A stretch of DNA of 40,834 nucleotides from PALSA-243 sp049522755 (lineage in GTDB: Bacteria > Acidobacteriota > Terriglobia > Bryobacterales > Bryobacteraceae). The position numbers and the translations under genes are program-made. The DNA lies in the NCBI GenBank assembly GCA_049522755.1, contig JBEKNN010000045.1, positions 1 to 40,834 of the forward strand. Reading direction: 5' to 3'. Below are positions 1-8,477 of this stretch, one piece after another; position 1 is the stretch's first letter; every line of letters begins with the position of its first letter. The notes beneath the pieces are model-generated. The model did not search any database, was not told the DNA's origin, and saw only the letters and a program-made list of their open reading frames with translations.

Positions 1-128
1 CACCGGTTAGTGCTGATTAGAATGACAGTATATGCTTGGGTAAGCAATCACGGTACGTCCTAAGTACGTTTAGTACTCACGGTAAAACTTGCGTTAGCTT
101 TGCCAAAAGGCGCATACTATTACTACGG

Positions 129-599
129 ATGTCACGAACATTTCTTATTCTTCCCGGAGTTGCGGCGTTTCTGGCTGGCATAGCAGCTGGCGTGCTAAGC
201 GCCGGGCGCCGTGAAGGTAGCGGCCTCGATCCGGCAATAACCGAAGAGATCAAGCGCGCCTTAGCGAATCTGGAAATCAGAATCGCCTCGCAAGAAACCG
301 CCAGTACTGGCCGCTTCGCGCAAATGGAAGTCCGGCTGGACGAGCATGCCGCCAAACTGGCGGATATGCCATCCACGTCACAGATTGTCTCGGCCATGGA
401 GAAATTGCTCGCGAAGACCATGTCGTCGCTGGACGACCGCCTCACTTCGCAAGCGCGTTCCATCGATACCTTGAAGACTACGGTTTCACAAACCGACAGT
501 CTGCTCGAGCGCGTGTTAGAATCGCTCGATTCCCTGCAGAGCGTTACCGATCCGGCAGAGTTCGCAGAGGACGCGCTACTCCAACAGCTGCCGGTATAG
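129..599 (+). CDS. small membrane-anchored coiled-coil protein
   Basis: I do not recognise a family. From the ATG at 129 the product is 156 aa. Residues about 4-25 (FLILPGVAAFLAGIAAGVL) form one hydrophobic segment, either an uncleaved signal anchor or a signal peptide. The rest is charged, rich in Glu, Lys, Leu and Ser, and low in Pro and Gly up to the C-terminus, as expected for a long helix or coiled coil of about 100 residues. An in-frame TTG at 36 would add 31 basic residues before the hydrophobic segment. I prefer the ATG because that extension looks non-coding, but neither start has a good ribosome site. It stands alone, well separated from the receptor downstream. Coding is supported by the uninterrupted frame and codon-like composition only; function is unknown. 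Confidence 0.55.
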   Translation: MSRTFLILPGVAAFLAGIAAGVLSAGRREGSGLDPAITEEIKRALANLEIRIASQETASTGRFAQMEVRLDEHAAKLADMPSTSQIVSAMEKLLAKTMSSLDDRLTSQARSIDTLKTTVSQTDSLLERVLESLDSLQSVTDPAEFAEDALLQQLPV

Positions 600-658
600 G
601 GCTGTCGAGGTTCACGTTCGGTTGCAAGCCCGGGGTAGGAGATCGCAGAAAACCGGAT

Positions 659-862
659 TCACCGAATGGCCGCCGGAGGATCGGATCTCGATAATAATGT
701 CGGCCGCTTCTGCGGATTTGTTCTGAGGTTCAGTTCGTTGAGCGCCACGACATATAGGCGGTGCGCTTCTCCCCATTCCTTCGTGGCTTTCTCAAGGCGT
801 CGTCCCGCCCGCCGCAATCCCCTCAACTCGCGGTCAATCGATTGGGCCACAGGGCCTCCCAT
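659..862 (-). CDS. possible small basic helical protein
   Basis: A 67-aa reading frame beginning MGGPVAQSIDRELRGLRRAG has an ATG start preceded by a G-rich stretch (CGGGGATGAG) that could act as a weak ribosome site. The first 45 residues are Arg/Lys/Glu/Leu-rich and could form an amphipathic helix; the C-terminus is disordered-looking and basic. No family is recognised. It could be a chance ORF in GC-rich DNA. The only support is composition and lack of a competing gene on the other strand. Confidence 0.22.
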   Translation of the reverse strand: MGGPVAQSIDRELRGLRRAGRRLEKATKEWGEAHRLYVVALNELNLRTNPQKRPTLLSRSDPPAAIR

Positions 863-958
863 CTCATCCCCGATTTTCCCCTAAAAACCGTTAAGTGAAT
901 AAGAATTGTACGCCTTTTTTGAGTCTTGAGTACCGGAAAAAACCAAAATTTTCGCGCG

Positions 959-980
959 CTAACGGTTCCGGTACCGTTAG
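959..980. repeat. inverted repeat CTAACGGT-6-ACCGTTAG
   Basis: Perfect 8-bp arms separated by TCCGGT lie about 170 bases upstream of the receptor start. A related half-site, ACCGTTAAG, occurs at about 886-894. No T-tract follows, so it is not an intrinsic terminator. It could be a binding site for a regulator of the receptor gene, but that is inference. Confidence 0.35.
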
Positions 981-1148
981 AACTTTGAAAGACTTTGAAT
1001 TGTGTCGGGCAATCGAGTCACTCCGTCGCTTGGGAGACGCGCGCGCTGTCGCTCCGAAAAAATTTCCAAGTTCTTCGATCCCCGTCTGGCTTTTCACGCC
1101 TCGTTTGTAATACCATAGCGAAAATACCAGTCTCAGGGAGGGGTTTTG

Positions 1149-4100
1149 ATGCGTTTGTTCACAACGTGTGCTCTATTCTTCGCCAGCGTGCTCGCTGGCT
1201 TCACTCAAGTTACAACCACGGCTCGCATGGACGGCGTGGTAACCGACCCGGCAGGCGCGACCGTTCCGGGCGCGCAGGTGGTGGTGCTTCAAACCGCCAC
1301 TGGCCAGAGTTTTCGCGCTACCACTGACGAGAAGGGCTATTGGGCGCTCCCCAGCCTTCAGACCGGCGCCTACAAGGTCACGGTTACGCACGAAGGCTTT
1401 AAGGCCGCCGCCAACGAGAACGTGGTGATCGACGCAGGCGTTCCCGCCACCGTGAATATAACCCTTACGGTAGGCGCCGCCACGGAAACCGTGGAAGTCA
1501 CGGCCGGAGCGGAAATCGTGCAGACCGATTCGGCAACCATCAGTTCCACGCTGCAAGGCCGGCAGGTCAACGACCTTCCGTTCACCAGCCACAACGTCAC
1601 CGAGTTAATCGCGAGCCAGCCGGGCACGCAGAATCCGAGCGGCGTCCGTTATGCCACCATCAACGGCTTGCCGGACGAGACCATCAACATCACCATTGAT
1701 GGAATCAACGTCCAGGATAATACCAACAAGACCGGGGATGCGGTTTTCAATAACGTCCAGCCGCGCACCCAGGCGATTGAAGAGATGACCATGAGCACGG
1801 CTGCCGGCAACGCGGACAGCACCGGTGAAGGCGCCGTGCAGATTAAATTCGTCACCAAGGGCGGCACCAACCAATTCCACGGCGGGCTCTACGAGACCAA
1901 CCGCAACTCCGCGCTCGAAGCCTGCTACTTTTTCAACTGCCTCGTGGGTACTCCAAAAGACAGAATCAACCTTAACGAATATGGTTTCACCATCGGCGGA
2001 CCCATCAAGAAGAACAAGCTATTTTTCTTCGAATCGTTCGAGTTCTTCGATCTGCCCCAGTCGTTCCCGGAAACGGGAATGTGGCTCTCTCCCGCAGCCG
2101 CCAGCGGTCTGTTCAGCTATTGCCCAACCTCGACTCCCTGCACCGGGTCTAATGCGTCCGCCCTGCGCACTGTGAATCTTTACGCGCTGGCCGCGGCTGC
2201 CAACCCTTCGCTGCCGGCCGGCGTCGCGCCCTTCCAAACCAGCGGCGATCCCACCCTGGCGAAGACCTATGCACTGATTAATCAGCTCACCAGCTCCGGC
2301 GGCACTCTGGTCAATCGCATCGCGACCAATAGCGATTACAACCGCAACGAGTTTGCCACCAGCGCCAAGGCCGTCAACAACCGCAAGTTCCAAACCGCGC
2401 GGATCGACTACAACGTCAACGAAAAAAACCACATCAACTTTGTCTGGAACTATCAGACCAACGATCGCACTCCCGACGGTCTGAACGGCACCTATGCAAT
2501 TCTGCCGGGTACGGGGACGCAGCTCGGCTCGCCCGCTCTCGAAGGACAATATGGCATCAACTGGACGGGAGCGATCGGATTGCGCTCGGTGGTCACGCCG
2601 CATATCACCAACGAACTGACCGGAGGCATCCAGGGTGGCACGGACATCCTGGGCGATGGCCTTTCGCCCACCGACTACGGCATCTGGAACGGAAAACTGG
2701 TGCAGTTTGGCGCGGCAACAGCCGGCGCCACCACATACATGACCAACCCTTATACCGGCAACTACACCGGGTTCGCGCCGCGCAGCGCGCCGGTGTATCA
2801 GGCGAACGACAACGTGAGCTATTTGAAGGGAAATCACCTGCTGAACTTCGGATTCAGCTATACGCAGGTCAACAACTGGCAGGGCGCGGCGAATTCGTCG
2901 CTGCTCAACACGGTGACGCTCGGACAAGCCACCGGCGACCCCGATAATACCGGCGCTACCTCACTGTTCACCACCAACACGCTTCCCGGCGCCAGCGCCA
3001 CGAACCTGAGCGACGCCGCCAATCTCTACGCGATCATCGCGGGCCGGGTCAGCGCGGTCACCAGTTCGGCCGTGCTCGGCGAGACCACCAGAACATACGG
3101 GCAGAACTTCACCGTGGACCGCAACCGCGTCCGGGAACAGGCTTTGTACGTTCAGGATACCTGGCACGCCAATGCCAATCTCACGCTGACCGCAGGCCTG
3201 CGCTGGGACCGTCAGGGAGCCCTCGAAAACCTCGACAACTTGTACACCCGGCCGGGCTTCGCTGGTCTCTATGGCGTCTCGGGGGTAGGCAATCTCTTCA
3301 AGCCGGGAGTGCTCGATGGTTCGTCGCCGATACTATCGCTGATCCCGGCGGGCACTGGGGGCTTTGACCCGGGCGCCGGCCATTTCAGCCCTTCCTTCGG
3401 CATCGCCTACCGCATTGCAAAGGGCGGATTTCTCCACTGGCTGACGGGTGACGATGCGGTGTTGCGCGGCGGTTTCAGCATTTCCACGACTCGCCAGGGA
3501 ATGGGGGCGCTGGAGGGCGTCTGGAGCGGCAATGCGGGCCGCAGCCTCAGCACGAGCACCAGCCCTTCCACCACGCCCAGCGTGTTTACGGCGGGCAATG
3601 TACAATTTAGCAATCCGACGCTGCCCACGCTGGCCCCCACCAGCATCGACCCCAGCTTCCCCAACCCCAGCTTTCCGCTGGCCGTGCAAAGCGGCGCAAG
3701 CATAGAAGACTGGAATCCCAACATTAAGCCCGAGTATGTCGAAAGCTGGACGGCTGGATTCCAGCGGCAGTTGAGCAAGAATACCGTGGTTGACGTTCGC
3801 TATGTGGCTAATCACGGAGTAGGCCTCTGGTCGGCAGTGAATCTCAACGAAGTGAATACCGTCGAAAGTGGATTCGCTACCCAGTTCGAAGCCGCGCAGA
3901 ATAATTTGGCGATCTCCAATGGCCTCTCTCTGCCGCAACTGCTGGCGACGGCGCAATCGGGGACGGGCTTCAAGCTGGCCAACAATAACTACAGCAACCA
4001 GGGATTACCCGGGCAGGTTCCCGTACCAATTATCACGACGGCTATCGGCAGCAATACCGACCAGACTACCGCCACGTATCTTGCCCAGGGTCAGGCTGGC

Positions 4101-5078
4101 GCAGCCGCTAATGCCATCGCCACTAATGCCACTCGCATGGCCGCCTTGACCAAGGCGGGATACCCCATCAACCTTTTCCAGGTGAACCCGAACAACGGCG
4201 GCAATTCCACCGAGGAAACGAATCGCAATTCGAGCACCTACAACTCGGGCCAGGTCGAAATGCGCCGAAGGCTTGCCACCGGCCTCCAGATGCAGCTCAG
4301 CTATGCGTTTTCCAAGTCGCTGACCGATGCCAACACGCCTACGCTGCGCGATTGGGGCGGGGACAAAGGTCCGACCAGCTACGATATCCGTGACGGGATC
4401 AAGGTAACCTGGGTTTACCAGCTTCCGTTCGGTCCGGGCCGGTCGATGCTCTCGAGCGCGCACGGCGTGGTGGGAAAAGCGATCGGCGGGTGGGAAATCG
4501 CCGGAGTGGGCCGCATGCAGAGCGGCGTGCCCATCAACCTCACCAGCGGCCGCGACACGTTTAACCAGAACGATGGAGGCGTGGTGCTGCACAACATGAC
4601 CCAAAGTCAGTTGCAGAGCGAAATGGGGCTCAACTTCACCAGCCAGATCAATGCGAGCGGGGTTGCCGTGGGTACAGCTTATTTCCTGCCGCAGTCGTTG
4701 ATCCAGAACACGCTTGCGGCGGCTGGAAACGGCGGGACCTTCAACCCCAGCGCGCCCTACATCGGACAGTGCAACGCGGCGGGCCAGATTTGCGATCAGG
4801 TGTTTCTCTGGGGCCCGTGGCTTTTCAAGTGGGATATAAGCCTGGTCAAGCGCACCCAGATCAAAGAGCGGTTAAACTTCGAGTTCCGCATCCAGGCGCT
4901 GAACGTCTTCAACCATCCGAACATTGTGATCGATGGCGGCGGCGCCACCGGCGGCAGCGATAGCTCGTCGGTCGGCAGTACTTCGTTCGGACAGACCTCA
5001 TCGGCCTTCCGCGACCTCAACAACACCAACGATCCGGGCGCAAGAAGCCTGGAGTTCGTGGCGCGGCTGAACTTCTAA
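1149..5078 (+). CDS. TonB-dependent receptor with carboxypeptidase-regulatory-like N-domain
   Basis: A 1309-aa outer-membrane protein of the Oar-like TonB-dependent receptor type that is expanded in acidobacteria. The ATG at 1149 follows CAGGGAGG at good spacing; the TTG just before it is less likely. Residues 1-20 form a signal peptide. Residues about 22-112 match the carboxypeptidase-regulatory-like (Ig-like) fold, with the usual GVVTDPAGATVPGAQV start and the TDEKGYWALPSLQTGAYKVTV strand pattern. A plug domain follows (about 115-235), then a long beta-barrel rich in Asn, Thr, Gly and aromatics. The C-terminus ends SLEFVARLNF, with the terminal Phe typical of barrel proteins. Such proteins are thought to import or bind large substrates such as glycans or peptides; the substrate here cannot be told. 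No SusD-like partner is adjacent. Transcription is probably monocistronic, ending at the palindromic element just downstream. Confidence 0.93.
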   Translation: MRLFTTCALFFASVLAGFTQVTTTARMDGVVTDPAGATVPGAQVVVLQTATGQSFRATTDEKGYWALPSLQTGAYKVTVTHEGFKAAANENVVIDAGVPATVNITLTVGAATETVEVTAGAEIVQTDSATISSTLQGRQVNDLPFTSHNVTELIASQPGTQNPSGVRYATINGLPDETINITIDGINVQDNTNKTGDAVFNNVQPRTQAIEEMTMSTAAGNADSTGEGAVQIKFVTKGGTNQFHGGLYETNRNSALEACYFFNCLVGTPKDRINLNEYGFTIGGPIKKNKLFFFESFEFFDLPQSFPETGMWLSPAAASGLFSYCPTSTPCTGSNASALRTVNLYALAAAANPSLPAGVAPFQTSGDPTLAKTYALINQLTSSGGTLVNRIATNSDYNRNEFATSAKAVNNRKFQTARIDYNVNEKNHINFVWNYQTNDRTPDGLNGTYAILPGTGTQLGSPALEGQYGINWTGAIGLRSVVTPHITNELTGGIQGGTDILGDGLSPTDYGIWNGKLVQFGAATAGATTYMTNPYTGNYTGFAPRSAPVYQANDNVSYLKGNHLLNFGFSYTQVNNWQGAANSSLLNTVTLGQATGDPDNTGATSLFTTNTLPGASATNLSDAANLYAIIAGRVSAVTSSAVLGETTRTYGQNFTVDRNRVREQALYVQDTWHANANLTLTAGLRWDRQGALENLDNLYTRPGFAGLYGVSGVGNLFKPGVLDGSSPILSLIPAGTGGFDPGAGHFSPSFGIAYRIAKGGFLHWLTGDDAVLRGGFSISTTRQGMGALEGVWSGNAGRSLSTSTSPSTTPSVFTAGNVQFSNPTLPTLAPTSIDPSFPNPSFPLAVQSGASIEDWNPNIKPEYVESWTAGFQRQLSKNTVVDVRYVANHGVGLWSAVNLNEVNTVESGFATQFEAAQNNLAISNGLSLPQLLATAQSGTGFKLANNNYSNQGLPGQVPVPIITTAIGSNTDQTTATYLAQGQAGAAANAIATNATRMAALTKAGYPINLFQVNPNNGGNSTEETNRNSSTYNSGQVEMRRRLATGLQMQLSYAFSKSLTDANTPTLRDWGGDKGPTSYDIRDGIKVTWVYQLPFGPGRSMLSSAHGVVGKAIGGWEIAGVGRMQSGVPINLTSGRDTFNQNDGGVVLHNMTQSQLQSEMGLNFTSQINASGVAVGTAYFLPQSLIQNTLAAAGNGGTFNPSAPYIGQCNAAGQICDQVFLWGPWLFKWDISLVKRTQIKERLNFEFRIQALNVFNHPNIVIDGGGATGGSDSSSVGSTSFGQTSSAFRDLNNTNDPGARSLEFVARLNF

Positions 5079-5082
5079 GGGG

Positions 5083-5168
5083 CATGTAGGACAGGCCTCC
5101 GGGCCTGTCCTTCCTATTTCCCGAGAGCATTTGCAGCACGGGGCAGCCCAGGAGGCCTGTTTTACATC
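5083..5168. repeat. REPIN-like inverted doublet repeat, copy A
   Basis: The left arm (5084-5107) and the reverse complement of the right arm (5144-5167) agree at 20 of 24 bases, sharing ACAGGCCTCC at their centre. The left arm can itself fold: AGGACAGGCC pairs with GGCCTGTCCT around a short loop, directly after the receptor stop codon, so it may also terminate transcription. The same plan recurs at 27099-27182 and 33713-33784. The right arm ends about 48 bases before msrP. Confidence 0.7.
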
Positions 5169-5215
5169 CGTTTTTCCCTTCTTCGTCGTATAACCTTATG
5201 TAGAGGGCCTTTTCC

Positions 5216-6190
5216 TTGCTAATCAAGAAACCCGCGGATCTCCGCCATTCCGACATCACCCCCAAGCCGATTTATTTTGACCGCCGCAAGTTTCTTGCGG
5301 GCATTCCCGCCGCATTCCTAGCCGGCAAGGAGCTTCTCTCGCCTTCCGCGCGCGCGCTGGCGGAGACTAAGCTGCCGAATCTCGTCAAGAGCCCGCTGAG
5401 CACCACTGGCGAAACCGTTACCAGCTACGAGGACGTCACCCACTACAACAATTACTACGAGTTTGGGACGCGCAAGAACCAGCCGGCGACGCTGGCGCAG
5501 AAGTTGAAGACCTCTCCGTGGACCGTTTCCATCGAGGGCGAGGTGGAAAAGCCGCTCAAGCTCTCCATGGACGACATCATGAAAGTCGCGCCTATTGAGG
5601 AGCGGATCTACCGCCATCGATGCGTGGAAGCCTGGTCGATTGTGGTGCCGTGGGCCGGCTACTCCCTGAGCGAGTTGCTCAAGAAAGCAAGCCCCACCGC
5701 TAAGGCCAAGTTCGTGGCTTTCGAAAGCCTTTACGATTCGAAAGTGATGTGGTCTCCCGAACAGGCAGGCATCGAGCTTCCCTATGTGGAAGGCTTGCGC
5801 CTCGACGAAGCCATGCATCCGCTGGCGCTGCTGTGCGTCGGCATGTACGGCGAAACGCTGCCGCCGCAGGACGGCGCGCCGGTGCGCATGGTGCTGCCGT
5901 GGAAGTATGGATTCAAGAGCATCAAGTCCATCGTCAAGATCAAGCTGGTGGCCAAGCAGCCGCCCACCACCTGGAACATCGCCAACCCGCCGGAATACGG
6001 CTTCTATTCGAACGTGAACCCGCATGTGGATCATCCGCGATGGAGCCAGGCCACCGAGCAGCGATTGGGCGAGGGCGAGAAAAAGCTCGGCATTTTGGTG
6101 CCGGTGCGGCGCCCCACGCTGATGTTCAACGGATACGGCGATCAGGTGGCCAGCCTCTACGCAGGCATGGATCTCAAGAAAAATTATTGA
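5216..6190 (+). CDS. msrP: MsrP, periplasmic protein-methionine-S-oxide reductase catalytic subunit
   Basis: MsrP (YedY) is a molybdopterin enzyme that reduces methionine sulfoxide in periplasmic proteins, taking electrons from membrane-bound MsrQ. The 324-aa product begins at a TTG (5216) preceded by TAGAGGG; the nearest upstream ATG is followed at once by a stop. An N-terminal LIKKPADLRHSDITPKPIYF stretch leads to a Tat signal with the twin-arginine motif DRRKFLAG (residues 22-29). Cys136 in YRHRCVEAW is the expected molybdenum-ligand cysteine of the sulfite-oxidase fold. The later WKYGFKSIKSIVKI and GFYSNVNP stretches are also family hallmarks. msrQ follows 20 bases downstream in the same direction. 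Length and motifs match the family closely. Confidence 0.96.
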   Translation: MLIKKPADLRHSDITPKPIYFDRRKFLAGIPAAFLAGKELLSPSARALAETKLPNLVKSPLSTTGETVTSYEDVTHYNNYYEFGTRKNQPATLAQKLKTSPWTVSIEGEVEKPLKLSMDDIMKVAPIEERIYRHRCVEAWSIVVPWAGYSLSELLKKASPTAKAKFVAFESLYDSKVMWSPEQAGIELPYVEGLRLDEAMHPLALLCVGMYGETLPPQDGAPVRMVLPWKYGFKSIKSIVKIKLVAKQPPTTWNIANPPEYGFYSNVNPHVDHPRWSQATEQRLGEGEKKLGILVPVRRPTLMFNGYGDQVASLYAGMDLKKNY

Positions 6191-6210
6191 CGAATGCTGG
6201 AGACTCCTGC

Positions 6211-6831
6211 TTGAAGGTATCTGGCCTGAAGCTATCCGGGTCCAGGCTGGTCGCCGCCAAGATTTTCGTCTGGGCCGTGTGCCTCGCGCCATTTCTCAGG
6301 CTCGCCTGGCGGATCTGGCACAATGACGTCACTCCCAACCCGATCGAGTTCATCACCCACTTCACCGGCGACTGGACCATACGGTTGATCGTCGCGACCC
6401 TCGCCATTACGCCGTTGCGGAAGCTGCTGCACGTGCCCGATCTCATCCGCTTCCGCCGTTTGATCGGCCTGTTCGCCTTCTTCTACGCCTGCCTCCACTT
6501 CGCCACCTACCTTTGGCTGGATCACGGCTTCGACATGCCTGCCATCGTGAAGGATGTCGCCAAGCGGCCATACGTCACCGCCGGGTTCACTGGCTTCGTT
6601 CTGCTGATTCCACTCGCCATCACCTCCACCACTGGCTGGATCCGCCGCCTCGGCGGCAAGCGCTGGCAACGCCTCCACCGCCTGGTTTATGTAACGGCCA
6701 TCGCCGCGGTGATTCACTATTATTGGCTGGTCAAGTCGGATATCCGCCTGCCGTTGCTTTATGGCACGCTGGTGGCGCTGGAACTTGGCTACCGGCTGGT
6801 TATGAGGAAGCCTGTAACCGCTCGCCGTTGA
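6211..6831 (+). CDS. msrQ: MsrQ, heme-binding membrane subunit of the MsrPQ system
   Basis: MsrQ (YedZ) is an inner-membrane b-type cytochrome of the ferric-reductase-like family that passes quinol or flavin-derived electrons to MsrP. I place the start at the TTG at 6211, with TGGAGA about 8-12 bases upstream; this gives 206 aa, the usual size. Reading further upstream runs through msrP in another frame. The protein has about six hydrophobic segments. Family features include FITHFTGDWTIRLIVATLAITPLR, HVPDLIRFRRLIGLFAFFYA and the histidine-bearing LHFATY, WQRLHRLVYVTAIAAVIHY, where the His residues are candidate heme ligands. It forms an operon with msrP. Confidence 0.93.
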   Translation: MKVSGLKLSGSRLVAAKIFVWAVCLAPFLRLAWRIWHNDVTPNPIEFITHFTGDWTIRLIVATLAITPLRKLLHVPDLIRFRRLIGLFAFFYACLHFATYLWLDHGFDMPAIVKDVAKRPYVTAGFTGFVLLIPLAITSTTGWIRRLGGKRWQRLHRLVYVTAIAAVIHYYWLVKSDIRLPLLYGTLVALELGYRLVMRKPVTARR

Positions 6832-6852
6832 TCTGCATCTGTAGTAGTAGCC

Positions 6853-7416
6853 ATGATTTCCCGAAGGTTTGCCATCGCTGCGCTGGCGATAGGAATTGCA
6901 TCCTTTCCGGGCCTCGCCCAAACTAACCCTGCCGGCGTGCCTAACTTCCATCAAGTCAACGATCATGTCTACCGCGGCGCACAGCCTACCGACCAGGGCT
7001 TTCAGAGCTTGGCGAAGCTGGGCGTGAAGACCGTGATCGACCTTCGCGAAGCTGGCGACCGCTCGGTTTCGGAGCGCAAAGTGGTGGAGGCCGCCGGCAT
7101 GCGGTACGTTACCATACCGTTCCAGGGAATGTCCGCGCCGTCACCCGCCGATGTCGCTAAGGTGCTGGCGCTGTTCGACGACGCGTCGACCGGGCCGGTA
7201 TTCGTGCACTGCCGCCGTGGCGCAGACCGCACCGGGACGGTGGTGGCCTGCTATCGAATCGCGCACGACCATTGGGACAACCAGAAGGCCCTGCAGGAAG
7301 CCAAGAGCTTCGGCATGAGCTGGACGGAAGTGGCGATGCACCACTACGTGTTGCGCTACCAGCCGCAGGTGAACACGGCGGCGGGTATAGCCACCGCGGC
7401 CGGGTCCAGCAACTAG
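6853..7416 (+). CDS. secreted dual-specificity/tyrosine phosphatase-like protein
   Basis: A 187-aa protein with an N-terminal signal peptide (RRFAIAALAIGIASFPGLAQ, cleavage near residue 22) and a cysteine-phosphatase domain. The P-loop HCRRGADRTG carries Cys120 and Arg126, matching HCxxGxxR. An upstream LGVKTVIDLREAGDRS segment is typical of the family of bacterial DSP-like phosphatases related to the plant/fungal atypical ones. The general-acid loop is less clear. The start ATG is the only good one; no strong Shine-Dalgarno is seen. It begins 21 bases after msrQ, so it is probably cotranscribed with msrPQ. Being exported, it would act in the periplasm or outside the cell on phospho-tyrosine, phosphoinositide or another phosphoester. 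The substrate is not inferable. Confidence 0.85.
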   Translation: MISRRFAIAALAIGIASFPGLAQTNPAGVPNFHQVNDHVYRGAQPTDQGFQSLAKLGVKTVIDLREAGDRSVSERKVVEAAGMRYVTIPFQGMSAPSPADVAKVLALFDDASTGPVFVHCRRGADRTGTVVACYRIAHDHWDNQKALQEAKSFGMSWTEVAMHHYVLRYQPQVNTAAGIATAAGSSN

Positions 7417-7434
7417 CTTATCGAAGCCAAGTTA

Positions 7435-7466
7435 GCAGGGCGACGAGTTGCGCCCCTTCGCCCTGC
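7435..7466. terminator. bidirectional hairpin between convergent genes
   Basis: GCAGGGCGA and TCGCCCTGC form perfect 9-bp arms around a 14-base loop in the gap between the phosphatase (plus) and the HDAC-like gene (minus). No strong T-tract follows on either strand, so this is a likely but not canonical terminator. Confidence 0.45.
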
Positions 7467-7529
7467 AACACCGCCCTCCACGTATTTCAGCGACACTCCA
7501 TAGCCGGAAGCATCAGCCGGGGTTGGTCG

Positions 7530-8474
7530 TTAGTGACCCGCCAGCGTCTCCACGTGCCGCGTGGCTGCTGATGCCAGTCCGCTTAAGTTATACCCGCCCT
7601 CCAGCAACGAAACCACCCGCCCGCCTGCGTGACGCTCCGCCATTTCCATCACGCCGCGCGTCAGATCGGCGAAATCGTCGTCGGTCAGCGTGAACTGTCC
7701 CAGCAAATCGCCGATGCGCGAGTCGAAACCGGCCGAAATCAGCAACAACTCGGGACGGAACTTCTCCGCCGCGGGCATCAGCGAGTTTCGCACCGCTCCG
7801 AGAATTTCCGCGCGGCCCGATCCGGCCGGAAACGGAAAGTTCATGGTGCTTCCAGCGCCCCGGCCTTCGCCGGTTTCGTCCGGACGGCCCGTGCCGGGAT
7901 AGAGCGGCCACTGATGCGTGCTGAAGAAGAACACCGAGGGGTCCGAATAGAAAATATCCTGCGTGCCATTGCCGTGGTGTACGTCCCAATCGACAATCAT
8001 CACGCGCTCCAGGCCGTGCTTGCGCTGCGCATAGCGCGCGGCGATGGCTACGTTATTGAACAGGCAGAAGCCCATGCCGCGGCCTGCTGAAGCGTGGTGT
8101 CCCGGCGGGCGGACGGCGCAAAAGGCATTGCGCGCCTCGCCGGAAATCACCGCGTCCACCGCGTTCAGCACGCCGCCAACCGCGCGCGAGGCCACGTCCC
8201 ATGAGTTCGGCCCGATATCGGTATCGCCCGTCGAAAGAGAAGGCAAACCGGCGTCCACATCGTGTTTGGCGATCTTCAGATACTTCTGCGTGTGGCAAAG
8301 CAGCAGTTCGTCTTCGGTAGCCTCGCGCGGCGTGACCGGCAGCAGGTCTTGCGCGAGGCCCGATTTCTCCAGAGCGCGGATAACGGCGTCGTACCGCTCG
8401 GGCCGCTCCGGATGATCAACCCGGCCCGCAAGGTGCTCCCGGTAAATGGGTCCCGATAACAACGCAGTAGACAT
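7530..8474 (-). CDS. histone deacetylase-family amidohydrolase
   Basis: A 314-aa zinc-dependent deacetylase of the arginase/deacetylase fold, closest in motifs to class II-like bacterial HDACs. Visible motifs are DHPERPERY (about 20-28), RPPGHHA with the catalytic His pair 126-127, DWDVHHGNGTQ with zinc ligands Asp164 and His166, SAGFDSRIGD with zinc ligand Asp251, and the C-terminal LLEGGYN. All catalytic residues are present. Bacterial members deacetylate acetylpolyamines, acetylated lysine or other acylated amines; which one cannot be told. The start codon lies 3 bases after the dehydratase stop, so the two are surely cotranscribed and probably translationally coupled. Confidence 0.92.
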   Translation of the reverse strand: MSTALLSGPIYREHLAGRVDHPERPERYDAVIRALEKSGLAQDLLPVTPREATEDELLLCHTQKYLKIAKHDVDAGLPSLSTGDTDIGPNSWDVASRAVGGVLNAVDAVISGEARNAFCAVRPPGHHASAGRGMGFCLFNNVAIAARYAQRKHGLERVMIVDWDVHHGNGTQDIFYSDPSVFFFSTHQWPLYPGTGRPDETGEGRGAGSTMNFPFPAGSGRAEILGAVRNSLMPAAEKFRPELLLISAGFDSRIGDLLGQFTLTDDDFADLTRGVMEMAERHAGGRVVSLLEGGYNLSGLASAATRHVETLAGH

Positions 8475-8477
8475 GGC

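Larger units (their letters stand above)
600..1145. other. gene-poor region upstream of the TonB-dependent receptor
   Basis: About 550 bases hold no convincing conserved gene. They contain one weak minus-strand ORF candidate (659-862), a short inverted repeat at 959-980 and the leader of the receptor gene. The stretch from about 880 to 1000 is locally AT-rich (runs of A and T around 905-955), unlike the flanking GC-rich coding DNA, which would fit a regulatory region. I could not pick out a sigma70 promoter with a good -35/-10 pair. Confidence 0.5.

Noticed and set aside
2019..2927. 302-aa minus-strand frame inside the TonB-dependent receptor
   Set aside because: Shadow frame; the receptor frame is continuous and has conserved barrel features.
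5318..6292. 324-aa open frame on the minus strand opposite msrP
   Set aside because: It is antisense to a fully conserved msrP; the translation is Arg/His/Gln-rich with no motif, as GC-rich antisense frames are.
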